Positions 7,304-16,759 of a DNA stretch of 64,000 bases are shown here, one piece after another. How positions within the stretch are numbered: the stretch's first letter is position 1; each line of letters begins with the position of its first letter. The position numbers and the translations under genes are program-made. The notes below the pieces were generated by a model that saw nothing but the letters and a program-made list of their open reading frames with translations, searched no databases and had not been told where the DNA came from. The stretch comes from Bradyrhizobium diazoefficiens. Its GTDB lineage: Bacteria > Pseudomonadota > Alphaproteobacteria > Rhizobiales > Xanthobacteraceae. The DNA is taken from the NCBI RefSeq assembly GCF_018131185.1, contig NZ_JAFCJE010000005.1, positions 310,001 to 374,000 of the forward strand, in the 5' to 3' direction.

Positions 7304-10009
7304 ATGCGTGAATGCATCCGGGCTGCCTCGATCCGTAGACGGCAGGAAAATCGGCCCTTCCGGAATCAGTTTCGAACCAGACCATCTTCCCTCTGTACCC
7401 GAATATTTCGCTTGCTTCTGGCCAGCCTGTCGGCAGCGGCGCTGACGGTCGCCTCGATAGGATCGGCCTCGGCCCAGGCCAACTGGACCGGCGCGACCAG
7501 CAACGACTGGACGGTCGGCAGCAACTGGTCGGGCGGAGTGGTCCCAATCGCGGGCAACGTCGTCAACATCAATTCGACCTCGCCAAACCCGACCGTGCTC
7601 GGCGCCAGTGGCGCAGCGGTCGGAGCGACCGGAAGCCTCTTCCTTGGCGGATCTTCCAGCAGTCTGACGATTCAGAACGGCAGCACGCTGACGAGCAACG
7701 GCGCGTCTCTCGCGATTGGAGTCGCAGGCGGGAATAACGGCACCGTGACTGTCAACGGCGCCGGATCGCAATGGATCACATCCGGCGATCAGATCGAAAT
7801 CGGCGCCAGTGGCAACGGTACGCTCAACATCCAGAGCGGCGCCAGAGTCGTCGCCCAAACAGGGGTTTTTCTCGGAACCTTCGCAGGCGGCACAGGCACG
7901 CTGAATATCAATAGTGGCGGCACGCTCGAGACGATCAACCTCGCGAAGGGCGGTTCAGGAGCCGGGCAGGTCAATTTCGATAACGCCACCCTGCGCGCCC
8001 GGATAAACAACAACTTCTTCATCAGTGGATTTTCGCCAGGGACGCTCAATATCGCGGCGGGCGGCCTGACCGTCGACAGCCAGGCTTTCACTGTGAGCGC
8101 GGGCGCCGGTTTTTCCGGCGTCGGCGGATTGACCAAGACCGGCGCGGGCACCTTCAATCTCCGCGCAGCCAATACCTATGCTGGTGCGACGGTGATCCAG
8201 GCCGGCACGCTCGCCCTCGCCAGCAGTGGCTCGGTTGCAGCGTCGAGCCGGGTCGTCGCAAACGGAGCCTTCAGCATCTCGGGCATCACTGCTGCCGGCA
8301 CCAGCATTCAAAGCCTGGCAGGAACCGGCACCGTCGCACTGGGCGCGAAGAATCTCACCATCACCAACGCGAACGATCAGTTCGCCGGAGTGATCGGCGG
8401 CACCGGCGGCGTGACGCTCGCTGGCGGCACCCAGACGCTGTCGGGGAGCAACAATTACACCGGCGCGACCACTGTGAACGGCGGCATCCTCCGCGCCGGA
8501 GCCGCGAATACATTCAGCGCCGCCTCGGCCTTCACCGTGGCCTCCGGCGGCACGCTCGACCTGGCCGGCTTCAATCAAACGCTGACTTCGCTGGACAATG
8601 CCGGCACGGTCAGCCTCGGCGGCGCGTCGGGCACCACGCTGACCGTGGCCGGCAATTATGTCGGCAATGGCGGCACCGTGCAGCTCAACACCCGGCTCGG
8701 CGACGACAGTTCGCCGACCGACCTGTTGCGGGTGCAGGGGAGCACGTCGGGCACATCGTCGCTGCGCATCACCAATGTCGGCGGCAGCGGCGCGCAGACC
8801 GTCGAGGGCATCAAGGTGGTCGACGTAGCAGGCGCGTCCAACGGCAGCTTTTCGCTGCTGGGCAGCTATGTCTTTCACGGCGAGCAGGCGGTGGTCGGCG
8901 GGGCCTATGCCTATACGTTGCAGAAGAACGGCATCGCTAGTCCCGGCGACGGCGATTGGTATCTGCGCTCGAGCCTGATCAACCCGCCGCCGGTGACACC
9001 CCCCGGTCCGCTCTACCAGCCCGGCGTTCCGCTGTACGAGAATTATGCGCAGGTGCTGCTCGGCATGAACGATCTGCCGACGCTGCAGCAGCGCGTCGGC
9101 AACCGTTATTGGGGCGGCAGCGATGCGTTTGCGCGCGCCGGTGGCGCGACGACGATGCCGGGCGCGGCTTCACCGCCGCCGACGGCGTTCTGGGGCCGTA
9201 TCGAAGGCGGGCATTCCGACCTGCAGCCCTCCAGCACCACCGGCTCGACCTACAAGGCCGACCATCTGAAAGTGCAGACCGGGCTCGACGGCCTTGTGCT
9301 GGAGAACGAGCGGGGCCGCTTGTTCGTCGGCCTCACGGCGCAATACGGCCTGACGACCGCCGATGTCGCCTCGTTCTTCGGCAACGGGCGTATCCGCGTC
9401 GAGGGCACGGGCGTCGGCAGCACCCTGACCTGGTATGGCGACAACGGCTTCTATGTCGACGGTCAGGCGCAGTCGATGTTCTATCGCAGCGATCTGTCCT
9501 CCGTGCCGGCCGGCAGCCTGATCCACGGCAATGAAGGCTTCGGCTACGCCTTCAGCGCCGAAGCCGGCAAGCGGATCGGTTTGGGCAGCGGCTGGCTGCT
9601 GACGCCGCAGGCGCAGCTGTCCTATTCGAAGGTTGCCTTCGACGGCTTTGCCGATCGGTTCGGCGCGCCGGTGGCGTTGCGCGATGGCGACAGCCTGCTC
9701 GGCCGCGCCGGGCTTGCCCTCAACCATCAGAGGACCTGGAACGACGGCACCGGCATCGTGCGCTCCGACGTCTACGGCATCGCCAACCTGCGCTACGAGT
9801 TTCTCAACGGCACCAACGTCGATGTCGCCGGCACCGGTTTTGCCAATGCGCAGGACCGGCTGTGGGGCAGCATCGGCGGTGGCGGCACCTATAGCTGGGC
9901 CAATGGGCGCTACGCTGTGTTCGGCGAGGTCTCCTACAATGCGAGCCTCAACAACAGTGCGGACAACCGCAATTACAAGGGTACCGGCGGCTTCCGCCTC
10001 ACCTGGTGA
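7304..10009 (+). CDS. autotransporter (type Va) outer-membrane beta-barrel protein
   Basis: 901-aa protein with an extended signal peptide of about 57 residues. A basic N-region is followed by LLLASLSAAALTVA and a cleavage site after ASA. The passenger (about 60-560) is a glycine/asparagine/threonine-rich beta helix. It carries autotransporter-associated strand repeats such as LTKTGAGTFNLRAANTYAGA and LSGSNNYTGATTV. A proline-rich linker (PPPVTPPGP) near 565 leads to a C-terminal barrel of about 280 residues beginning AFWGRIEGG. The last residue is Trp rather than the more common Phe. The passenger has no visible protease or lipase motif, so adhesion or surface display is the likeliest role. 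Confidence 0.92.
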   Translation: MRECIRAASIRRRQENRPFRNQFRTRPSSLCTRIFRLLLASLSAAALTVASIGSASAQANWTGATSNDWTVGSNWSGGVVPIAGNVVNINSTSPNPTVLGASGAAVGATGSLFLGGSSSSLTIQNGSTLTSNGASLAIGVAGGNNGTVTVNGAGSQWITSGDQIEIGASGNGTLNIQSGARVVAQTGVFLGTFAGGTGTLNINSGGTLETINLAKGGSGAGQVNFDNATLRARINNNFFISGFSPGTLNIAAGGLTVDSQAFTVSAGAGFSGVGGLTKTGAGTFNLRAANTYAGATVIQAGTLALASSGSVAASSRVVANGAFSISGITAAGTSIQSLAGTGTVALGAKNLTITNANDQFAGVIGGTGGVTLAGGTQTLSGSNNYTGATTVNGGILRAGAANTFSAASAFTVASGGTLDLAGFNQTLTSLDNAGTVSLGGASGTTLTVAGNYVGNGGTVQLNTRLGDDSSPTDLLRVQGSTSGTSSLRITNVGGSGAQTVEGIKVVDVAGASNGSFSLLGSYVFHGEQAVVGGAYAYTLQKNGIASPGDGDWYLRSSLINPPPVTPPGPLYQPGVPLYENYAQVLLGMNDLPTLQQRVGNRYWGGSDAFARAGGATTMPGAASPPPTAFWGRIEGGHSDLQPSSTTGSTYKADHLKVQTGLDGLVLENERGRLFVGLTAQYGLTTADVASFFGNGRIRVEGTGVGSTLTWYGDNGFYVDGQAQSMFYRSDLSSVPAGSLIHGNEGFGYAFSAEAGKRIGLGSGWLLTPQAQLSYSKVAFDGFADRFGAPVALRDGDSLLGRAGLALNHQRTWNDGTGIVRSDVYGIANLRYEFLNGTNVDVAGTGFANAQDRLWGSIGGGGTYSWANGRYAVFGEVSYNASLNNSADNRNYKGTGGFRLTW

Positions 10010-10164
10010 TCGACGCCGCCTGCCGGGGGGCGGGAGCACCGCTCGTTGCGGTCTTCTGTCGCGGCACGCGGGGATGGAACCGGACTCACAATCGGGTGAG
10101 CTGTAAAAAACGCCAAGAACTCAGCACCATAGCCCGTGTGACATTGAGCCGCCCGCGCGATGCG

Positions 10165-10192
10165 TTGCATTGCAGCAGATGCACTCTATTTT
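10165..10192 (+). promoter_or_regulatory. predicted promoter with overlapping operator for the efflux genes
   Basis: A -35 TTGCAT (10165-10170) and a -10 TATTTT (10187-10192) are 16 nt apart. The inverted repeat TGCAT-N8-ATGCA (10166-10183) lies across the -35 box and the spacer, a usual position for a TetR-type repressor of an efflux operon. No regulator gene is adjacent. Confidence 0.4.
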
Positions 10193-10240
10193 GGCGGCAT
10201 CAGCCGCGTGCAAAAGGCCCAGAACGGGCCTCGCGCGAGC

Positions 10241-11473
10241 ATGACCAGTTTCAACAATTTTGGGGCACCCCACTTCATGTCAGGACTTCGTGCGCGATCG
10301 GCATGCGTTGCAATGATGCTCGCGGCCTTGGCGCCGCTGTTGGCGGGCTGCGATGAATCCAGCTCCGCGATTTCTGCCGCGCCTCCGTCGGCTCCTGACG
10401 TCAGCATCGTGATCGTGAAGCCGCAGTCGCGCGCCATCGTGCGTGAGCTGCCGGGCCGCATCGCGCCGACCCGCGTCTCCGACGTGCGGCCGCGCGTCTC
10501 CGGCATCGTGGTGGAGCGCCTGTTCCGCCAGGGCAGCGAGGTGAAGGCGGGCGATCCGCTCTACCGCATCGATACGCGCCCGTTCGAGGTCGAGGTGCAG
10601 GCTAACGAGGCGGCGCTGGCCAAGGCCGAGGCCGCTGCGATGCAGGCGCATCAGCAGGCGCGCCGCGTCGCAGCGCTCACCAAGGACCGCGCCGCGCCGG
10701 AGGCCGAAAACGAGAAGGCGATCGCGGCCGAGCGCCAGGCCCATGCCGACGTCGAGGGACGCAAGGCGGACCTCGCGCGCGCCAAGCTCAATCTCGACTA
10801 TGCGACCGTGCGTGCGCCGATCGACGGCGTCGTCGGTGCGGCCCTCGTCAGCGAGGGCGCGCTCGTCGTGCAGAACGAGACCAATCTCGCCAGCATCCAG
10901 CAGCTCGATCCGATCTATGCAGACTTCACCCAGTCGGTGAACGAACTCAATCAGCTTCGCCGCGCCTTCGAAACCGGCGATCTCGAGCGTATTGCGTCCG
11001 ACACCGCCAAGGTCCGGCTCGTGCTCGACGACAACACGATCTATGCGCTCGACGGCAAGCTGTTGTTCTCCGATGCCAAGGTCGATGCCCATACCGGACA
11101 GGTGACGCTGCGTGGCCAGTTTCCCAATCCCAAGCGTGAGCTCCTGCCCGGCATGTATGTCCGCGTCCGTCTCGACCAGGGTCTCGATTCCGACGCGATC
11201 GCGGTGCCGCAGCAGGCGATCCAGCGCAATGGCGGCGGCGGCAGCGAGGTGTTCGTCGTCAAGGACGACAACCACATCGCCGTGCAGGCGGTGCGCACCG
11301 GCTCGGTGCAGGACGGCCTCTGGTTCGTCACTGAAGGCCTGAAAGCCGGTGACAAGGTCGTGGTCGAAGGCTTCCAGAAGTTCGCAGCCGGCGACAAGGT
11401 CAAACCGCAATCCTGGTCGGAAGCCGACGCGACCGCGGACAACCGGCACGCCGCCCAGCAACTCACGCGGTAA
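10241..11473 (+). CDS. RND efflux periplasmic adaptor (membrane fusion protein)
   Basis: 410-aa AcrA/MexA-type adaptor. A signal sequence ends in a lipobox LLAGC, so it is a lipoprotein anchored in the inner membrane. The lipoyl/hairpin region follows (RVSGIVVERLFRQGSEVKAGDPLYRID, then Ala/Glu-rich helices), then the beta barrel (LDYATVRAPIDGVVGAALVSEGALV) and a membrane-proximal domain. It bridges the pump encoded 6 nt downstream to an outer-membrane channel, which is not encoded here. An ATG at 10277 is an equally good start; starts further upstream would overlap the predicted promoter. Confidence 0.92.
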   Translation: MTSFNNFGAPHFMSGLRARSACVAMMLAALAPLLAGCDESSSAISAAPPSAPDVSIVIVKPQSRAIVRELPGRIAPTRVSDVRPRVSGIVVERLFRQGSEVKAGDPLYRIDTRPFEVEVQANEAALAKAEAAAMQAHQQARRVAALTKDRAAPEAENEKAIAAERQAHADVEGRKADLARAKLNLDYATVRAPIDGVVGAALVSEGALVVQNETNLASIQQLDPIYADFTQSVNELNQLRRAFETGDLERIASDTAKVRLVLDDNTIYALDGKLLFSDAKVDAHTGQVTLRGQFPNPKRELLPGMYVRVRLDQGLDSDAIAVPQQAIQRNGGGGSEVFVVKDDNHIAVQAVRTGSVQDGLWFVTEGLKAGDKVVVEGFQKFAAGDKVKPQSWSEADATADNRHAAQQLTR

Positions 11474-11479
11474 CGCGGC

Positions 11480-14400
11480 ATGGCGAGCTTCTTCATCGAC
11501 AGGCCAATCTTCGCCTGGGTGGTCGCGCTGTTCATCTGCTTGATCGGCGCGATCGCCGTGCCGCTGCTCCCGATCGCGCAATATCCGATCATCGCGCCGC
11601 CCTCGATCTCTATCTCGACCAGCTATCCCGGCGCCTCGCCGGAAAACCTCTACAACAGCGTCACGCGGCTGATCGAGGAGGAACTCAACGGCGCCGCCAA
11701 CATCCTCAACTTCGAATCGACCAGCGACTCGCTCGGCCAGGTCGAGATCATCGCCAACTTCCAGCCGGGCACCGATACCAGCGCCGCCTCGGTCGAGGTG
11801 CAGAACCGCATCAAGCGCGTCGAGGCGCGCCTGCCGCGCGCGGTGATGCAGCAGGGCATTCTGATCGAGGAAGCATCCAGCGCGGTGCTGCAGATCATCA
11901 CGCTGAATTCGACCGATGGCAGCCTCGACGAGGTCGGCCTCGGCGACTTCATGATCCGCAACGTGCTGGGCGAGGTCCGCCGCATTCCCGGCGTGGGCCG
12001 CGCCACGCTGTACTCTACCGAGCGCAGCTTGCGCGTCTGGGTCGATCCGGCCAAGCTCGTCGGCTACGGGTTGACCGCCGACGACGTCAACAAGGCCATC
12101 ACCGCACAGAACGCGCAGGTCGCCTCGGGCAGCATCGGCGCCGAGCCGTCGACGTCGAGCCAGCGCACCTCCGCGCTGGTGCTGGTCAAAGGCCAGCTCT
12201 CGTCACCGGACGAGTTCGGCGCCATCATCCTGCGCGCCAATGCCGACGGTTCGACCGTACGCTTGCGCGACGTCGCGCGTGTCGAGGTCGGTGGTCTCAG
12301 CTATCAGTTCAACACGCGGCTCGACGGCAAGCCGACCGCGGGCCTCTCCGTCCTGATGTCGCCGACCGGCAACGCGCTGGCGACCGCGAGCGCGGTCGAA
12401 GAGAAGATGAAGGAGCTGTCGCGCTTCTTCCCGGCCAACATCACCTACGAGATCCCCTACAACATCACGCCCGTGGTCGAGGCCTCGATCAAGAAGGTGC
12501 TGACGACGCTGGTCGAAGCCGTGGTGCTGGTGTTCGTGGTGATGTTCCTGTTCCTCCAGAACATCCGCTATACCATCATCCCCACCATCGTGGTGCCCGT
12601 GGCGCTTCTGGGCGCCTGCACCACGCTTCTGCTCGCCGGCTACTCCATCAACATGCTCTCGATGTTCGGCATGGTGCTCGCGGTCGGCATCCTCGTCGAC
12701 GACGCCATCGTCGTGGTCGAGAACGTCGAGCGCATCATGTCCGAGGAAGGACTGCCGCCGAAGGAAGCGACGCGCAAGGCGATGTCGCAGATATCCGGCG
12801 CCATCATCGGCATCACGCTGGTGCTGATGGCAGTGTTCGTGCCGATGGCATTCTTCCCGGGGTCGGTCGGCATCATCTATCGCCAGTTCTCGGTGACCAT
12901 GGTCGCCGCGATCGGTTTCTCCGCCTTCCTTGCGCTGTCGTTGACACCGGCGCTGTGCGCGACCCTGCTCAAGCCGGTCGCGGCCGGGCACGGTCATGCG
13001 AAGAAGGGCGTGTTCGGCTGGTTCAACCGCCTGCTCGAAGGCATCAAGGAACGCTATTCGCGCACCGTCGGCTTCTCGCTGAACCGCACCGGCCGCCTGA
13101 TGCTGGTCTATGTCGCTCTGCTGGTCGGCCTGTCCTGGGCCTTCGTCAATCTGCCTGGCGGCTTCCTGCCCGTCGACGACCAGGGCTTCATCACCACCGA
13201 CGTGCAGACGCCCTCGGATTCGTCCTATGCCCGTACCGAGGCCGTGATCGAGAAGGTGGAAAAATACCTTGCCGCACGGCCGGGCGTCGACAACGTCACC
13301 TTCCTCACCGGCTTCAGCTTCTCCGGCCAGGGCATGAACACCGCGCAGGCCTTCATCACCTTGAAGGACTGGTCGGAGCGCGGGCCGAAGGATTCCGCTT
13401 CAGCGATCGTCAACGACGTCAACCGCGACCTGGGCTCGTCGATCCGCGACGCAAAAATCTCGGCGCTGCAGCCGCCGCCGATCGACAATCTCGGCAACTC
13501 CTCTGGCTTCTCGTTCCGCCTCCAGGACCGCGGCCAGAAGGGCTATCAGCAATTGATGCGCGCCGCCGATCAACTGATTGCCGAGGCCAATGCGAGCCCG
13601 GTGCTGCAGAAGGTCTATATCGAGGGCCTGCCCGAGGCAGGCGTGGTCAATCTCATGATCGATCGCGAGAAGGCCGGCGCCTTCGGCGTCACCTTCGAGG
13701 ACATCAACAACACGATCTCGACCAATCTCGGCTCGAACTACATCAACGACTTCCCGAACCGCGGCCGCATGCAGCGCGTCGTGGTGCAGGCCGACGCCCG
13801 CGACCGGATGCGGACCGAGGACATCCTCAACTACAACGTCAAGAACAGCCGCGGCCAGCTTGTGCCGTTCTCGTCCTTTGCCACGGTGGAATGGGCGCGG
13901 GGACCGACGCAGATCGCCGGTTTCAATTATTATCCGGCGGTGCGCATCTCCGGTGAGGCGAAACCCGGCTTCACCTCGGGCGACGCCATCGCCGAGATGG
14001 AGCGGCTCGCCGGCAGGCTGCCGCGCGGCTTCGGCTATGAATGGACCGGGCAGTCGCTCCAGGAGAAGCTCTCGGGCTCGCAGGCGCCGTTCCTGCTGGC
14101 GCTGTCGGTGTTCGTGGTGTTCCTGTGCCTCGCGGCACTCTACGAGAGCTGGACCATCCCGCTCGCGGTGCTGCTCACCGTGCCGCTGGGCATCGTCGGC
14201 GCGGTCGTCGCAGCGACGCTGCGGAGCCTGCCCAACGACGTCTACTTCACCGTCGGCCTGATCACCATCATCGGCCTTGCGGCAAAGGACGCGATCCTGA
14301 TCATCGAATTCGCCAAGGATCTGCGAAAAGAGGGCAAGCCGCTGGTGGAAGCCACCATCGAAGCCTGCCGCCTGCGCTTCCGCCCGATCCTGATGACGGG

Positions 14401-14638
14401 TCTTGCCTTCATCTGCGGCGTGCTGCCGATGGCGATTGCTCATGGCGCCGGCGGCGCCAGCCAGCAGGCGCTCGGCAGCGTCGTGATGGGCGGCATGATC
14501 GCGGTGGTGATCCTGGCGCTCTTGATGGTGCCGGTGTTCTTCGTCTCGGTGCAGCGCGTGCTCGCGGGAGACCGGGAGCCGAAGGCGAAGGAGGGCGCGG
14601 CGTACGGACCGCCCGCGCCGGCAAGGACCGGCCACTGA
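11480..14638 (+). CDS. RND multidrug efflux transporter (HAE1 family, AcrB-like)
   Basis: 1052-aa inner-membrane proton/drug antiporter with the complete RND layout: TM1 at the N-terminus, two large periplasmic loops and two groups of transmembrane helices. The proton-relay aspartates are present in VGILVDDAIVVVEN in TM4. The N-terminus SFFIDRPIFAWVVAL and the C-terminal GLAAKDAILIIEFAKD are typical of the hydrophobe/amphiphile efflux branch. Length matches AcrB (1049 aa). It forms a two-gene operon with the adaptor; an outer-membrane channel such as TolC must be supplied elsewhere. Confidence 0.95.
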   Translation: MASFFIDRPIFAWVVALFICLIGAIAVPLLPIAQYPIIAPPSISISTSYPGASPENLYNSVTRLIEEELNGAANILNFESTSDSLGQVEIIANFQPGTDTSAASVEVQNRIKRVEARLPRAVMQQGILIEEASSAVLQIITLNSTDGSLDEVGLGDFMIRNVLGEVRRIPGVGRATLYSTERSLRVWVDPAKLVGYGLTADDVNKAITAQNAQVASGSIGAEPSTSSQRTSALVLVKGQLSSPDEFGAIILRANADGSTVRLRDVARVEVGGLSYQFNTRLDGKPTAGLSVLMSPTGNALATASAVEEKMKELSRFFPANITYEIPYNITPVVEASIKKVLTTLVEAVVLVFVVMFLFLQNIRYTIIPTIVVPVALLGACTTLLLAGYSINMLSMFGMVLAVGILVDDAIVVVENVERIMSEEGLPPKEATRKAMSQISGAIIGITLVLMAVFVPMAFFPGSVGIIYRQFSVTMVAAIGFSAFLALSLTPALCATLLKPVAAGHGHAKKGVFGWFNRLLEGIKERYSRTVGFSLNRTGRLMLVYVALLVGLSWAFVNLPGGFLPVDDQGFITTDVQTPSDSSYARTEAVIEKVEKYLAARPGVDNVTFLTGFSFSGQGMNTAQAFITLKDWSERGPKDSASAIVNDVNRDLGSSIRDAKISALQPPPIDNLGNSSGFSFRLQDRGQKGYQQLMRAADQLIAEANASPVLQKVYIEGLPEAGVVNLMIDREKAGAFGVTFEDINNTISTNLGSNYINDFPNRGRMQRVVVQADARDRMRTEDILNYNVKNSRGQLVPFSSFATVEWARGPTQIAGFNYYPAVRISGEAKPGFTSGDAIAEMERLAGRLPRGFGYEWTGQSLQEKLSGSQAPFLLALSVFVVFLCLAALYESWTIPLAVLLTVPLGIVGAVVAATLRSLPNDVYFTVGLITIIGLAAKDAILIIEFAKDLRKEGKPLVEATIEACRLRFRPILMTGLAFICGVLPMAIAHGAGGASQQALGSVVMGGMIAVVILALLMVPVFFVSVQRVLAGDREPKAKEGAAYGPPAPARTGH

Positions 14639-14648
14639 CGGTTTTTCC

Positions 14649-14770
14649 GTCATTCCGGGGCGCGTAGTGCGAACTCCGATGCGCAAATGCGCATCTGAGA
14701 ATCCATCGCGACACTAACGATGCTGACCAATGGATTCGGGCTAGCGCCAAAAGGCGCGGCCCCCGATGAC
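14649..14770. repeat. palindromic repeat, GTCATTCCGGGGCGCG family, copy 1
   Basis: Starts GTCATTCCGGGGCGCG and ends in the imperfect complement GCGGCCCCCGATGAC. Inside is a perfect GATGCGC/GCGCATC hairpin (14678-14695). It lies between the convergent RND pump and inositol monophosphatase genes. Two related copies occur at 18591 and 21069. Confidence 0.65.
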
Positions 14771-14781
14771 GGAGCGCCGCC

Positions 14782-15573
14782 TTACGCGGGCTTCCTCAAG
14801 ATCTTCACCAATTCCCCGTGGACGAACTCGTTGCCGCATACCACGTGGCCCGTGACCAGCGGATCGCCGGGCGTCGCGATGTCGCTCACCGTTCCACCTG
14901 CCTCGCGCACCATCAGCATGCCGGCGGCGATGTCCCAGGATTGCAGGTTGCGCTCCCAATAGCCGTCGAGGCGGCCGGCGGCGACGAAGGCGAGGTCGAG
15001 CGAGGCGGCGCCGAAGCGGCGCAGGCCTGCGACGCGGTCCTGGATCGCGGCCATCTCGCGGCGGAATTCCTCGTGGTCGCCGCGGCCGATATGGGGCAGG
15101 CCGCAGGCGACCACGCATTCGTTGAGCTGGCGGCGCCCGGCCACCCGCAGACGTTGGTCGTTGAGGAAGGCGCCCTTGCCGCGCTCGGCGATGTAGAGCT
15201 CGTCATTGGCGGGGTTGTAGATCACGCCCGCAATGATCGTGCCCTCGCGCACGAGGCCGATCGAGATCGCAAATTGCGGGATGCCGTGCAGGAAGTTGGT
15301 GGTGCCGTCGAGCGGGTCGACGATCCAGGTGTGGCTCTTGTCGGAGCCCTCGCGGGTGCCGCCTTCCTCGCCGATGAAGCCGTAGCCGGGGCGGGCCTTG
15401 GCGAGATCCTGATAGACGATCTCCTCGGCGCGCTTGTCGGCGAGCGACACGAAATTCGCCGGCCCTTTCAGCGAGACCTGGAGATGCTCGATCTCGCCGA
15501 GATCGCGCTTGAGGCTGCGGCCGGCGCGGCGCGCGGCCTTGACCATGACATTGATAGTGGCGGAATACAGCAT
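14782..15573 (-). CDS. suhB: inositol monophosphatase family protein
   Basis: 263-aa Mg-dependent sugar-phosphate phosphatase. The metal-binding motifs are present: GEEGG with the first acidic ligand, WIVDPLDGTTNFLHG, and the C-terminal SWDIAAGMLMVREAGG. The natural substrate may be myo-inositol-1-phosphate or a related phosphate such as fructose-1,6-bisphosphate. The start at 15573 is chosen because GAAGG lies 5 nt before it and the length then matches SuhB; an open frame extends to 15657. It is the last gene of the minus-strand sugar-phosphate cluster. Confidence 0.92.
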   Translation of the reverse strand: MLYSATINVMVKAARRAGRSLKRDLGEIEHLQVSLKGPANFVSLADKRAEEIVYQDLAKARPGYGFIGEEGGTREGSDKSHTWIVDPLDGTTNFLHGIPQFAISIGLVREGTIIAGVIYNPANDELYIAERGKGAFLNDQRLRVAGRRQLNECVVACGLPHIGRGDHEEFRREMAAIQDRVAGLRRFGAASLDLAFVAAGRLDGYWERNLQSWDIAAGMLMVREAGGTVSDIATPGDPLVTGHVVCGNEFVHGELVKILRKPA

Positions 15574-15671
15574 GAGCCTTCGGACTTGATCGGGGGAAAG
15601 GGCGGGAAATCGCGCCTGTTTGAGCAATGGGGTGCCCTGCGAGGGCGCTTGCGTCAAGTCATTGGGTCAAG

Positions 15672-16751
15672 TCATTTGGTTCCGAGCCATTTTTTGGCGG
15701 CGGCCTCCGCCTTGGCCCGGTCTTCGGCCGGCAAGTCGGACAATTGCTTGTCGAGCTCCGGGTCGCCCTTGCCGGCGGTCTTGGCCACCAGGTGCCATTT
15801 GAAGCCCTCGACCTTGTCCACGGATGTGCCCACGCCGTTGATCAGCACCCACGCCAGCCGGTTCTGCGCGACCGCACTGCCCTGGCGGGACGCCTTGCGG
15901 AGCAAGGCTACGGCGGCCGGCTGGTTCTTCGGCGTGCCCGTGCCGTTGAACATGGCGATGGCATATTCGACCTCGGCGTCGACATTGTCGGCGAGCGAGG
16001 CGGCTTGAAGCAGCCGCACGGCGCGTTCCGTGTCCTTCGCGACGCCGGTGCCTTCCTTGTAGAAGGTCGCCAGCGCGTATTGCGCCTCGGGCAAGCCTGC
16101 ATCGGCGGCCTGGCGCAGCAGCTCGGCGGAGCGCTTGACGTCCTGCGGCAGGGTCTGGCCGTCGAGATAGAGCAAAGCGAGATTGTAGGCAGCCTTGGGC
16201 TCGCCGAGCTTGGCGGCGGACGCCATCAGCTTCACCGCTTCGCCCTTGTCGACCGTGCCGCCGCGGCCCGAAATGCGCAGCATGGCGAGCGCGAACATCG
16301 CCTCGCGGTCGCCCGCGTCCGCAGCGCGCTTGTACCATTCGGCCGCCTTGGCGTAGTCGCGCCGGATCCCCATGGCGTTGGAATAGAGCTCGCCGAGCAT
16401 GGTCATCGCCTTGGGATCGCCGGCTTGCGCGCGGGCGGTGGCCAGCTCGAACGCGGTCTTGTACTGGCCGCGCTGATAGGCGCCGTACACCAGATCGACA
16501 TTGGGATTGTCGGCCGGAGGCGCGGGGATGACGGTCGCGGGCTTGGGCGAGGGCGACGGCGACGGCTTGGGGGATGGTGACGCCTTCGGCGCCGGCGCTG
16601 CCTCTTTCTTCTTGGCAGGCGCGGGCGGCTTGGCCTTCTGCTTCTCAGGCGCCGCGCTCGGCGTCGTAGCCGGCGGGGTGATCTGGAGCTGTGCCGCCGC
16701 GGGCGTCGCGAGCAGCAGCGTGACCAGGATGGTGATGCGCGGGAGCTTCAT
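15672..16751 (-). CDS. exported Sel1-repeat (TPR-like) protein
   Basis: 359-aa protein with a signal peptide cleaved after about residue 20 (TPAAA-Q). A low-complexity Pro/Lys/Ala/Ser linker (about 25-80) follows, then about six to seven Sel1 repeats of about 36 residues (for example A..WY.RAADAGD.EA...LA). It should be periplasmic or envelope-associated and act as a protein-binding scaffold. It begins 8 nt after the thiE-like gene ends, so the two are probably cotranscribed. Nothing shows its partner. Confidence 0.88.
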   Translation of the reverse strand: MKLPRITILVTLLLATPAAAQLQITPPATTPSAAPEKQKAKPPAPAKKKEAAPAPKASPSPKPSPSPSPKPATVIPAPPADNPNVDLVYGAYQRGQYKTAFELATARAQAGDPKAMTMLGELYSNAMGIRRDYAKAAEWYKRAADAGDREAMFALAMLRISGRGGTVDKGEAVKLMASAAKLGEPKAAYNLALLYLDGQTLPQDVKRSAELLRQAADAGLPEAQYALATFYKEGTGVAKDTERAVRLLQAASLADNVDAEVEYAIAMFNGTGTPKNQPAAVALLRKASRQGSAVAQNRLAWVLINGVGTSVDKVEGFKWHLVAKTAGKGDPELDKQLSDLPAEDRAKAEAAAKKWLGTK

Positions 16752-16759
16752 GTCGGGCG

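Noticed and set aside
10160..10240. An earlier ATG (10160) as start of the efflux adaptor
   Set aside because: It overlaps the predicted -35/-10 elements, and the signal peptide/lipobox would lie too far from the N-terminus.
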